DNA of 9,318 nt from Allosphingosinicella sp. (GCA_030146745.1 JASLBD010000297.1:1-9318); one strand, 5' to 3'; counted from the stretch's first letter, positions 1 to 6,420 are shown. Made by a program: numbers and translations. The notes: generated by a model not told the origin, from the sequence alone.

Positions 1-1400
1 ACTCCTTCCAGCTCCTGCTGGAGCGCGATCTGGAAATGGTGGCCGGGCGCGCCCTCGTGATAGGCGATGCCCTCGATCTGGGGCTTGAGCACCTGGTTCA
101 TGTCGGCGAGGTTGACGTAGAAGATGCCGGGCCTCGAGCCGTCGGGCGAGGGCCGGTTGTAGAAGGCGACCGAGGCTGTCTCCTGCCGCCACGTCTCGAC
201 CGCGCGCACATCGAGCGGCGCCTTGGGCAGCCGGCTGAACCATTTCGGGGCTTGCCCCATCACCTGCGCGATGAAAGCCTTGGCGTCCGTCAGATATTGC
301 TGCCGCCCCGCGTCGGTATTCGGATATTTGAATTGCGGGCCGGTCTTGATGTGCTGGAAGAATTGCTGGAGCGTGCCCTTGAACCCGACCTGGGCCTTGA
401 CCGCCTCCATCTCCTTGTGGATCCGGGCCACCTCGTCGAGGCCGATCTGGTGGATCCGGTCGGCGCCGAGGTCGGTGGTGGTCTGGGCTCGAAGCCGCGA
501 GGCGTAATATTCGGCGCCGTTGGGAAGGCTCCAGGCGCCGCTGTTGCCGGTCGCCTTCGGCTCGATCGCGTCGAGCGTCGCCAGCATGTCGCCGACCGCC
601 CGGCGGAAGGGGCCCGAAAGCGCCGCCGAGGCGTCGGCGATCAGCCGCGCCTTGACTTCGGCCGGAGCGTCGAGCGCTGCCACCTTCTTGCGGAAGTCCG
701 CGAACAGCGGCGAATCCGCCCCCGCTCCGAACGGCGCCCCGGCGATCGCCCGCTGCGCGTCGGCGCGCACCGGAGCGAAGTTGAACCGGGGCGGCACGAT
801 GCCCTTGGCCGCCTGCGCCCGCGCCTTGGCGCCGATCTCGCGCATCGCCCGCTCGGTGTCGCGGATCCGGGCGATATAGGCTTCGGCGTCGGCGACGCTG
901 TCGACCCGATGCTGGTTTATCAGGAAGACCGGAAAGGCGCCGGCCGGGCTGCCGTTGGTCGACATCGGGAAGCCGTAGTCGCGCCAGCGGTAATTCTCGC
1001 GGCTGCGCTGCGCGTTATATTCGAACAGGCGGTAGTTGAGCTGGCCGGCGGGGCTCAGCCTCGAATGTTCGAACTCCGCCTTCATTCGCGCCACCTGCGC
1101 GTCCACCAGCGCCTGCTGCCGCTCCGCCTGCGCGTCGGTATAATCGTCGAGCCGGTCGTAACCGACCTTGCTTCCGAGCGCGGTCTGGGTTTCCGGGCTG
1201 GACTCGATCCGCTCGTCGAAGGCGGCGTCGAGGAAGGCGAGCAGGCGGGCGTCCTCGGCGGCGGGATCGACCGCCGCGGCCGGAGCGCTTGCCTGCGCGG
1301 CCACCGGCGGGTCGCTGAAGACGGCGTCCTCGCGGTGGTCGGAGGTGGTGCCGCAGGCGGTTGCGAGCAGCAGGGCGAGGAGCGGGAGAGCGTGTTTCAT
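1..1400 (-). CDS. DUF885 family lipoprotein (partial, C-terminus outside window)
   Basis: The reverse strand encodes 466 complete codons from ATG at 1400 and is still open at the window edge. The N-terminus is a signal peptide (MKHALPLLALLLATAC) with a lipobox-like ATAC, so Cys16 is probably lipidated and the protein sits in the cell envelope. A low-complexity Ala/Pro linker (about residues 25-50) leads into the DUF885 (PF05960) domain. The diagnostic motif HEGAPGHH falls at residues 448-455 (positions 36-59); this resembles a metal-binding HExxxGHH site and the family is regarded as peptidase-like, but no substrate is known. Family members are about 600 aa, so roughly 130 residues should lie beyond position 1. 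No clear Shine-Dalgarno precedes the ATG. Only about 40 bases separate the start from the palindromic element at 1443, so its promoter is either very short or overlaps the element. Family call is firm; function is unknown. Confidence 0.88.
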   Translation of the reverse strand, partial: MKHALPLLALLLATACGTTSDHREDAVFSDPPVAAQASAPAAAVDPAAEDARLLAFLDAAFDERIESSPETQTALGSKVGYDRLDDYTDAQAERQQALVDAQVARMKAEFEHSRLSPAGQLNYRLFEYNAQRSRENYRWRDYGFPMSTNGSPAGAFPVFLINQHRVDSVADAEAYIARIRDTERAMREIGAKARAQAAKGIVPPRFNFAPVRADAQRAIAGAPFGAGADSPLFADFRKKVAALDAPAEVKARLIADASAALSGPFRRAVGDMLATLDAIEPKATGNSGAWSLPNGAEYYASRLRAQTTTDLGADRIHQIGLDEVARIHKEMEAVKAQVGFKGTLQQFFQHIKTGPQFKYPNTDAGRQQYLTDAKAFIAQVMGQAPKWFSRLPKAPLDVRAVETWRQETASVAFYNRPSPDGSRPGIFYVNLADMNQVLKPQIEGIAYHEGAPGHHFQIALQQELEG

Positions 1401-1442
1401 GGAATAAGCTGTAGCGCTTGGCGGGGACGCGTCCATACTCCT

Positions 1443-1573
1443 AAATTCCTCCCCTGCATTTGCAGGGGAGGGGGACCATGCGAAGCATGGTGGAGGGGCC
1501 TCACTGAGTCCGAAGAACCCCTCCACCATGCATCGCATGGTCCCCCTCCCCGCGAAATCGCGGGGAGGATTTT
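1443..1573. repeat. Composite palindromic intergenic repeat, copy 1 (intact)
   Basis: Four hairpins lie in a row. H1: CCTCCCCTGCA/TGCAGGGGAGG (1448-1471). H2: CCATGC-gaa-GCATGG (1476-1490). H3: CCATGC-atc-GCATGG (1526-1540). H4: CCTCCCCGCGA/TCGCGGGGAGG (1545-1568). The left half (1468-1498) and right half (1518-1549) are reverse complements with about one mismatch, so the whole ~130 bp can also fold as one large cruciform around a ~19-nt centre (1499-1517). AAATT and ATTTTT flank the ends. A second copy with the same architecture is at 3213-3345 and a solo H1/H4-like hairpin is at 4824-4853. This is a REP/BIME-type non-autonomous element. It covers the end of the LysR gene and sits just upstream of the DUF885 gene. 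Confidence 0.9.
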
Positions 1574-2496
1574 TCGTCATGCCCCGCAAGCCAGCACGGG
1601 TCCCATTCCGGCTCCGGCCCGAAGCGGCCGACGAGGAAATCGACCAGGGCCCGTACCCGAGCCGTCGTCGCCCGCCCCGGCGGCATCACCGCGTGAAGCG
1701 CCCCTTCCTCCATCGGATAGTCGCGAAGCAAAGGCTCCAGAGTCCCGCGCTCGAAGCCGGGCGCGGCGATGAAGCTGGGCAGGATGCAGATGCCCAGCCC
1801 CGCTTCCGCCGCCGCCCGGAGCATCTCGCCATTGTCCGCCCTGAGCCGCGGCCGGCCGCGCACATATTCCCACTTGCCGCCGACCCGGAAGCGCCATTGC
1901 TCGTTGGCATAGAGCAGGATGTCGTGGCTCGAGAGGTCGCGCGGATGCCGCGGCCGCCCCCGGGCGTCGAGATAGGCGGGACTCGCCGTCGCCACCTTTC
2001 GCACCGGAGCGATGCGGCGGGCCACCAGCGACGAATCCTTCAGCGAACCGATCCGAACCGCCAGGTCGAAGCCGCCGGCCGCCAGGTCGACCGACCGGTC
2101 GTCGAACGAAATGTCGAGCTCGACCCGCGGGTTCATCTGCGCGAACTCGGCCAGCGCCGGGGCGAGATGCTGAACCCCGAAGGAGAGCGGCGCCGACAGC
2201 CGCACCGGCCCCGCCACCTGGGTCACCGCCTCGGCCACCACCTCCTCGGCCGCCTCGAGATCGGCGAGGATGTTGGACGCGCGCTCGAAATAGGCCTGGC
2301 CGACCTCGGTCGGCTGGGCCCCCTGCGCCGTCCGGGTCAGGAGCCGGGCGCCCAATTGCTCCTCGAGCCGGGCCACCCGCCGGCTGAGGATCGACTTGGA
2401 CATTCCCATCCGCTCCCCGGCGCGGCTGAACGCGCCCGTCTCGACCACCCGCACGAAAGCGAGGACGTCGAGCAGGTCGGTCGATGAGCGTTCCAT
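1501..2496 (-). CDS. LysR-family transcriptional regulator
   Basis: The product is 331 aa from ATG 2496; a GTG at 2508 would add four residues, and neither start has a strong Shine-Dalgarno. Residues ~8-65 form the LysR winged helix-turn-helix (FVRVVETGAFSRAGERMG, then SKSILSRRVARLEEQLGARL, PTEVGQAYFERA). Residues ~90-300 are the periplasmic-binding-protein-like effector domain (GPVRLSAPLSFG, FDLAVRIG, GLGICILPSFIA). It belongs to the large CrgA/DmlR-like subgroup. It is transcribed divergently from azoR across 89 bp, the classic arrangement for a LysR protein that controls its neighbour and itself, so the azoR/GST/pirin genes are its likely targets (inference). The last ~24 residues (from EKSSPRFRGEGDHAM onward, 1504-1575) and the stop codon are encoded by the palindromic repeat; without them the protein would be ~307 aa, near the usual family length. 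Confidence 0.93.
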   Translation of the reverse strand: MERSSTDLLDVLAFVRVVETGAFSRAGERMGMSKSILSRRVARLEEQLGARLLTRTAQGAQPTEVGQAYFERASNILADLEAAEEVVAEAVTQVAGPVRLSAPLSFGVQHLAPALAEFAQMNPRVELDISFDDRSVDLAAGGFDLAVRIGSLKDSSLVARRIAPVRKVATASPAYLDARGRPRHPRDLSSHDILLYANEQWRFRVGGKWEYVRGRPRLRADNGEMLRAAAEAGLGICILPSFIAAPGFERGTLEPLLRDYPMEEGALHAVMPPGRATTARVRALVDFLVGRFGPEPEWDPCWLAGHDEKSSPRFRGEGDHAMHGGGVLRTQ

Positions 2497-2585
2497 ATCG
2501 AGCAACACCAGAATGCGCCAATGGCGGCTACAAGCAACGCTGCTACCGGCTTAAATGTCTCCTTGCAAGATCAGTGGAGGAAGAC
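2497..2585. promoter_or_regulatory. Divergent LysR/azoR promoter region with azoR RBS
   Basis: This 89-bp gap lies between two divergent start codons and so must carry both promoters. GGAGG at 2576-2580 lies 5 nt before the azoR ATG and fixes that start. TTAAAT (2551-2556) is a plausible -10 for azoR. AGCA-N4-TGCT (2533-2544) and the repeated GCTAC at 2528-2532/2542-2546 area are candidate regulator contacts, but no textbook T-N11-A box stands out. The assignment rests mainly on gene arrangement. Confidence 0.45.
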
Positions 2586-3212
2586 ATGACCAACGTTCTC
2601 ATCATCGACAGCGCCGCCACCGGCGAGGCGTCCGTGACCCGCCGCCTGACCGGCGAGCTCGAGGCAATCCTTCGCGGCCGGGGCCCGGTCCGCATCGTCC
2701 ATCGCGACGTCGGCACCCACACCATCCCGCATCTCACCGCCGAGACCACGCCCGCGATCCGCGGCGCCGAGGCCGAGACCGAAGCCGCCCGCGACGCCCT
2801 CGCCCTTTCGGACGCCCTGATCGCCGAACTGAAGGCCGCCGACGTCGTCGTGATCGGAGCGCCCATGTACAATTTCGGGATCGCCTCGACCCTCAAGGCC
2901 TGGTTCGACCATGTCCTTCGCGCCGGGATCACCTTCCGCTATTCGGAAGCCGGGCCCGAGGGGCTGCTCAAGGGCAAGAAGGCGATCGTGATCGAGAGCC
3001 GCGCCGGCCTCTACAGCAGCGGCCCGTCGGCGCCGATGGACAGCCAGGAGCCGCATCTGCGCACCCTGCTCGGCTTCATGGGCCTCGACGACTCGACCTT
3101 CGTCCGGGTCGAGAAGCTCGCCTTCGGGCCGGATCAGGCCGCCGCCTCGATCGCCGAGGCGATCGACCGGCTTCGCGGCCTCGCTGCCGAAGAATTGCCG
3201 CTGGCGGCCTGA
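2586..3212 (+). CDS. azoR: FMN-dependent NADH-azoreductase
   Basis: A 208-aa flavodoxin-fold enzyme (Flavodoxin_2, PF02525), the same size class as E. coli AzoR (about 200 aa). It is expected to reduce azo bonds and quinones by two-electron transfer from NAD(P)H using FMN, as a cytosolic homodimer. Visible marks: N-terminal beta strand and phosphate loop region (VLIIDSAATGEASVT, residues 4-18); the FMN-contacting PMYNFGI at residues 93-99, at essentially the E. coli AzoR position; then LKAWFDHVLRAGITFRYSE and GPEGLLKGKKAIVIESRAG, which match family landmarks. The ATG at 2586 is preceded by GGAGG at 2576-2580; longer readings further upstream lack family similarity. First gene of the detox block, divergent from the LysR gene. 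Its stop codon abuts the palindromic element at 3213, which may limit readthrough into the GST gene. Confidence 0.95.
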   Translation: MTNVLIIDSAATGEASVTRRLTGELEAILRGRGPVRIVHRDVGTHTIPHLTAETTPAIRGAEAETEAARDALALSDALIAELKAADVVVIGAPMYNFGIASTLKAWFDHVLRAGITFRYSEAGPEGLLKGKKAIVIESRAGLYSSGPSAPMDSQEPHLRTLLGFMGLDDSTFVRVEKLAFGPDQAAASIAEAIDRLRGLAAEELPLAA

Positions 3213-3345
3213 AAATCCTCCCCGACATTTGTCGGGGAGGGGGACCAGGCGAAGCCTGGTGGAGGGGTTCTTTCAGCCTCCGGAGAACCCCTCCACCACC
3301 CTTCTGGCGGTCCCCCTCCCCCGGAGATCCGGGGGAGGAATTTTT
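3213..3345. repeat. Composite palindromic intergenic repeat, copy 2 (one arm degenerate)
   Basis: Same plan as the element at 1443-1573. H1: CCTCCCCGACA/TGTCGGGGAGG (3217-3240). H2: CCAGGC-gaa-GCCTGG (3245-3259). H3 region 3297-3310 has lost most of its pairing. H4: CCTCCCCCGGA/TCCGGGGGAGG (3315-3338). It is flanked by AAAAT and AATTTTT. Loop and stem bases differ from copy 1 but compensate each other in H1, H2 and H4, which shows that pairing, not sequence, is conserved. It fills almost the entire azoR-GST gap, beginning directly at the azoR stop and ending 39 nt before the GST start. Confidence 0.88.
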
Positions 3346-3384
3346 GAGACGGGACACCATATCCGCACACCAGGGAGAACTGAC

Positions 3385-3993
3385 ATGAAGCTTTACTACG
3401 CCCCCGGCGCCTGCTCGCAGGCCCCCCACATCGTCGCCCGCGAAGCCGGCCTCGATATCGAGCTCGCCAACGTCCGCTTCCCCGACAAGGTCACCGACGA
3501 CGGCGAGAAGCTGACCGACGTCAATCCGAAGGGCGCCGTGCCCACCTTGAGGCTCGACGACGGCGAGGTGCTCACCGAGAACGCCGTGATCCTCCAATAT
3601 CTCGCCGACCGGGCGGCCGGCTCGCAGCTCGCGCTCCCGGCCTCCGGGGTCGAGCGCTACCGGCTGCTCGAATGGCTGAACTTCATCGCCACCGAGCTTC
3701 ACAAGGGCTTCGGCCCGCTGTGGAATCCCGCCACTCCGGACGAGTTCAAGGCGGCGACCCGCGAGGCGCTCGGCAAGAAGTTCGACTATCTCCAGGAGAA
3801 GATCGGCGACGGCCCGTACATCCTGGGCGAGCGCTTCTCGATCCTCGACGCTTATGCCTTCGCGGTCCTGAACTGGTCGAAGATCCACTCGATCGACATC
3901 GGCCGGTGGCCGGGATTGTCGCGCTACCTCGCCCGGGTTGCCGACCGGCCCTCCGTGCAGGAGACGTTGCGGGCGGAAGGCCTGCTGAGCTGA
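3385..3993 (+). CDS. gst: Beta-class glutathione S-transferase
   Basis: A 202-aa protein with an N-terminal thioredoxin-like domain (1-~78) and an all-helical C-terminal domain (~88-202). It conjugates or transfers glutathione to electrophiles in the cytosol; beta-class enzymes also form a mixed disulfide with GSH through Cys10. Visible residues match Proteus mirabilis GST B1-1 position for position: start MKLYYAPGAC with Cys10, NPKGAVP with cis-Pro53, Glu65 in LTEN, and WLNFIATELHKG with His106 and Lys107. The late helix motif is FSILDAYAF. GGGAG at 3373-3377 precedes the ATG; upstream in-frame codons translate the palindromic repeat and are not part of the protein. Located between azoR and the pirin gene in the same direction, it fits a quinone/electrophile detoxification role. 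Confidence 0.95.
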   Translation: MKLYYAPGACSQAPHIVAREAGLDIELANVRFPDKVTDDGEKLTDVNPKGAVPTLRLDDGEVLTENAVILQYLADRAAGSQLALPASGVERYRLLEWLNFIATELHKGFGPLWNPATPDEFKAATREALGKKFDYLQEKIGDGPYILGERFSILDAYAFAVLNWSKIHSIDIGRWPGLSRYLARVADRPSVQETLRAEGLLS

Positions 3994-4009
3994 AGACCAA
4001 CCATTTGCC

Positions 4010-4103
4010 CGTCATCCCGGGCTTGACCCGGGATCCATGAACACCGCCGCGGGCGGATCGGCTCCGCCCGCGGTCATGGATTCCGGCTTTCGCCGGAATG
4101 ACG
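4010..4103. repeat. 94-bp mosaic palindromic repeat between GST and pirin genes
   Basis: The outer ends are CGTCAT/ATGACG, so the whole element is an inverted repeat. Inside are hairpin TCCCGGG-cttga-CCCGGGA (4015-4033), paired ATCCATGA/TCATGGAT (4033-4040 and 4074-4081), a central hairpin CCGCGGGCGGA-tcggc-TCCGCCCGCGG (4047-4073), and TTCCGGC-ttt-cGCCGGAA (4081-4098). Translated, it gives the phrases MDSGFRRNDG and VIPAKAGIHD, which recur as spurious ORFs in many proteobacterial genomes. It is a different family from the elements at 1443 and 3213. It ends 4 nt before the pirin RBS. Confidence 0.9.
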
Positions 4104-4120
4104 GCGTAAGGAGACCCAGA

Positions 4121-4819
4121 ATGATCGACATCCGCCCCTTTTCCACCCTCGGCCACGCCGATCATGGCTGGCTGAACGCGCGGCACCATTTCTCCTTCGC
4201 CGATTATCACGATCCAGGGCGCACCGAATGGGGCGCGATCCGGGTCTGGAACGACGACGAGATCGCCGCCCGCTCGGGCTTCCCGCCCCACCCGCACAGC
4301 GACATGGAGATCATCACCTATGTCCGCGAGGGCGCCATCACCCACCAGGATTCGATGGGCAACAAGGGCCGAACCGCGGCCGGCGACGTCCAGGTGATGT
4401 CGGCCGGCACCGGGGTCCGCCACGCCGAATATAATCTCGAGGACGAGAGGACCACCCTGTTCCAGATCTGGGTGCAAACCGACAAGCGCGGCGCCGAGCC
4501 GAGCTGGGGCGCCCGCAAGTTCCCGAAGGGCGACCGGGCCGGAACCTTCGTCACCCTCGCCAGCGGCTTTGCCGGCGACGAGGAGGCCCTGAGGATCAAC
4601 GCCGCCGCCCGGGTCATGGGCGCGACCCTGAAGGCGGGCGAGACGGTCGAGCTGGCGCTCGACCCGTCCCGCCACGTCTATCTGGTTGGAGTTGGCGGAG
4701 CCGTCGAGGTGAACGGCCGCCGCGCCGAGCCGCGCGACGGAGTCGCGGCAACCGGTGAGGAGAAGCTGACGATCACCGCCGTCGAAGACGCCGAGATCGT
4801 CCTGGTCGACGCACGCTGA
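4121..4819 (+). CDS. Pirin family protein (YhhW-like, quercetin 2,3-dioxygenase type)
   Basis: A 232-aa bicupin protein, the same length class as E. coli YhhW (231 aa), which has quercetinase activity in vitro. The N-terminal cupin (pirin domain, PF02678) carries the metal site: His57 and His59 in PPHPHSDME, His101 and Glu103 in GTGVRHAE, at the same numbering as YhhW. Other landmarks are the start IDIRPFSTLG, NARHHFSFADYHDP, and FQIWVQTDKRGAEPSW. The C-terminal domain (~150-232) is the degenerate second cupin. TAAGGAG (4107-4113) sits 7 nt before the ATG and fixes the start. It follows azoR and GST in the same direction; pirins are often linked to azoreductase or LysR genes, so a role in aromatic/quinone stress is likely, but the natural substrate is unknown. 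Confidence 0.93.
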   Translation: MIDIRPFSTLGHADHGWLNARHHFSFADYHDPGRTEWGAIRVWNDDEIAARSGFPPHPHSDMEIITYVREGAITHQDSMGNKGRTAAGDVQVMSAGTGVRHAEYNLEDERTTLFQIWVQTDKRGAEPSWGARKFPKGDRAGTFVTLASGFAGDEEALRINAAARVMGATLKAGETVELALDPSRHVYLVGVGGAVEVNGRRAEPRDGVAATGEEKLTITAVEDAEIVLVDAR

Positions 4820-4823
4820 CATC

Positions 4824-4853
4824 GATCCTCCCCGGCAAATGCCGGGGAGGATC
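4824..4853. terminator. Strong hairpin, probable terminator between convergent genes
   Basis: A perfect 14-bp stem, GATCCTCCCCGGCA (4824-4837) with TGCCGGGGAGGATC (4840-4853) and a 2-nt loop, is followed on the plus strand by TTTATC. It lies 5 nt after the pirin stop and 18 nt from the stop of the convergent gene at 4871, so it can serve both. Its CCTCCCC...GGGGAGG core is the same as hairpins H1/H4 of the composite repeats, so it may be a solo arm of that family recruited as a terminator. Confidence 0.7.
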
Positions 4854-4870
4854 TTTATCGAATGTCGCCC

Positions 4871-5995
4871 TTAGCTCTCCTTGAGCGGATAGCCGGCCGG
4901 GTCCTTTTCCAGCGTCGCGATGCTGATATGCGGCCAGACCGCCCGCCCCGGAAACTCATCCTCGCGAGGACGAAAGAAATCCATCATGACGACCTGCGAA
5001 TATTGAAGCCGCATCCTTGGATTTCCGAACTGGTCCAGCTCGGAGAGCTCCTGGATCCAGAAAGTCGACTTCATGCTGACCGGCTCGGCCTCGCGGACCG
5101 AGAACGGGACGTTGCGGATCCCGGCATTCTTCCGGGTCGAGTCGACGGTCAGAACCGTCGTCCGGACGATTTTCACCCCCTGCTCCTCCAGCTGCTCATT
5201 CGCGAAGCGGAGGATCTGGTTCATGTCGGCCGGACTGAACCCCGGAAACCCCGGCACCCCGATGACGGTCCCCAGAAACGGGTTGTCGATATAATGCCTG
5301 AAGGGTTCCAGATACGGATCGGTCCTGAAGTCGTATTCCGGAGTGAGAACGTCCTCGAACCGCCCCGCGGGCAGGCCGCTTATCGGCGGAATCTTCGGCA
5401 TGCCCTCGAAATATTCTGCGGTGCCGATGGCGAGGACGGAGTTTCCGTGCGGAATCGCGGCCAGCCTGGCGACCTTGAGCTTCACCTGCGACACCTGATC
5501 GCCGATGATCTGGTCATCCATCGACCGGCGATTCTTCTCGTACAGCCAAAGGCCGGGCTCGTGGTGGATCGGCAAGCCGGGCAAGCCCGCTAGCCCGCCG
5601 CTGTCCGGCCGATCCTCCGCGGCGACCTGGGCGATCTTTTGCTGGTAATCGAGCGTGACGACGAACTGGTCGGGATCGGGGGCGTCGATCCGCGACAGAC
5701 CCCGGTTCGGAACGTCGTCGTCGACGAAATCGAAGCGAAGCTCTTCGTTATACTGGTTCATCAGCACCCGGAACTTGAAGCCCGCGGGCGCCGGAGGAGC
5801 GTTCTGGAACGGCAAGGCGATCATGTTCCAGCCCGCGCCGTCCGCAATCCACACGCCCAGCAAGTCGGCGAGGGGTCCGAGGTCGGTGGGCGCGGGAACT
5901 CCGCGGTTGGTCAGCTTGATCAGCGGCTCTTGCTGCGGGATTTCGACCTCGGCAAACTTGCGGGTCCTGCGGTCGCCTGCGATGTCATCTTCCAT
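4871..5995 (-). CDS. Putative heme-binding beta-barrel (nitrobindin/lipocalin-like) protein
   Basis: A 374-aa soluble protein with no signal peptide or membrane segment. From about residue 39 it follows the pattern of heme-binding beta-barrel proteins: LGPLADLLGVWIADGAGWNM (39-58) matches the opening 'LLGtW.G.G' strand; next come YNEELRFDFV and VPNRGL (82-100), IHHEPGLWLYE (143-153) like the 'LHxExGxW' strand, and LAAIPHGNSVLAIGTA (178-193). The C-terminal part has TTVLTVDSTR, STFWIQEL, LQYSQVVMMDFF and WPHISIATL (His356). His144/145, His183 and His356 are candidate heme or active-site residues. The family placement is from motif resemblance only; ligand and reaction are unknown. ATG 5995 is preceded by GGGAGA (complement of 6001-6006). 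It is monocistronic, convergent with the pirin gene, with lower G+C than its neighbours, so it may be a later arrival. Confidence 0.6.
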   Translation of the reverse strand: MEDDIAGDRRTRKFAEVEIPQQEPLIKLTNRGVPAPTDLGPLADLLGVWIADGAGWNMIALPFQNAPPAPAGFKFRVLMNQYNEELRFDFVDDDVPNRGLSRIDAPDPDQFVVTLDYQQKIAQVAAEDRPDSGGLAGLPGLPIHHEPGLWLYEKNRRSMDDQIIGDQVSQVKLKVARLAAIPHGNSVLAIGTAEYFEGMPKIPPISGLPAGRFEDVLTPEYDFRTDPYLEPFRHYIDNPFLGTVIGVPGFPGFSPADMNQILRFANEQLEEQGVKIVRTTVLTVDSTRKNAGIRNVPFSVREAEPVSMKSTFWIQELSELDQFGNPRMRLQYSQVVMMDFFRPREDEFPGRAVWPHISIATLEKDPAGYPLKES

Positions 5996-6420
5996 GACAC
6001 TCTCCCACGAAAACTATTGCCGAATCGGAGAGACAGGTTACCTGTGTTTATAGTTCATATCAATCGGGGCGACTTGCCTGCGAAGTCCGGCAGCAGGATC
6101 GATCTATTCTCTTGATAATGCATTGATTTGCGACTCGTCGGCAGGCGGAGAGAAAAGGTCCAGAACGGATATAGATAATTGATGGGCTTAACTGCGTCCC
6201 AGCTATGGCTCTACATATCGACCGTTCCGCAACAGCCGACGTCAGCCGGTTCTTGCCGGCGCGATGCACCCGCACGAAGCTCCGGGCTGACTCGGATGTC
6301 GATCTGCCCTAAGCGGGAGGCTCGATAACCCGTCTATCCGCAGGCTGCCCCATTCGGCGTTGCGCGCTCATCCGCCAGTTTGTTACCTGGCCCTGCCCCC
6401 ATGCGAACTGGAGAAGTGCG
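5996..6420. other. AT-rich gene-free stretch between divergent genes
   Basis: This 425-bp gap separates the heme-binding-like gene (-) from the cytochrome c gene (+). By hand count 6001-6180 is about 47% G+C, against about 77% in a sampled 60-base line inside azoR. Reading frames here are short, broken and rich in rare codons; a 71-codon minus-strand frame (6060-6275) has no recognisable similarity. It must hold the two divergent promoters. On the plus strand TTGCGC (6360-6365) and TTACCT (6383-6388) are 17 nt apart and are a weak promoter candidate for the cytochrome genes. I see no RNA gene or attachment site. Confidence 0.6.
6033..6052 (-). promoter_or_regulatory. Candidate operator palindrome and -10 box for the heme-binding-like gene
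   Basis: ACAGGT-T-ACCTGT (6033-6045) is a perfect 13-nt palindrome around a single central base, 38 nt upstream of the ATG at 5995. Immediately upstream on the minus strand is TATAAA (complement of 6047-6052), a good -10 match. A repressor bound here would cover the transcription start. No convincing -35 is seen at 17 nt. The bound protein is unknown. Confidence 0.4.

Noticed and set aside
1443..1573. CRISPR-like reading of the repeated hairpins
   Set aside because: The repeats are palindromic arms of one element with no regular direct repeats, unique spacers or cas genes.
36..1772. Long plus-strand open frame of 578 codons
   Set aside because: It is the antisense shadow of the DUF885 gene in GC-rich DNA and runs through the palindromic repeat into the LysR gene; its protein is Arg/Gly/His-rich with no family resemblance.
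1528..2521. Long plus- and minus-strand frames inside the LysR gene
   Set aside because: The LysR frame has a clear HTH and effector domain; the other frames are low-complexity Arg/Pro/Gly shadows.
4037..4120. N-terminal extension of the pirin from ATG 4037
   Set aside because: The added residues translate the mosaic repeat; TAAGGAG at 4107-4113 and similarity to YhhW set the start at 4121.
3076..4822. Large minus-strand frames across GST and pirin
   Set aside because: They are antisense to well-supported genes and pass through repeats, with phrases such as VIPAKAGIHD that are known translated-repeat artefacts.
6060..6275. 71-codon minus-strand frame in the AT-rich gap, with FVRVHR at its edge recalling LytTR DNA-binding domains
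   Set aside because: The resemblance covers only a few residues, an in-frame stop lies close upstream, and the rest has no LytTR pattern.
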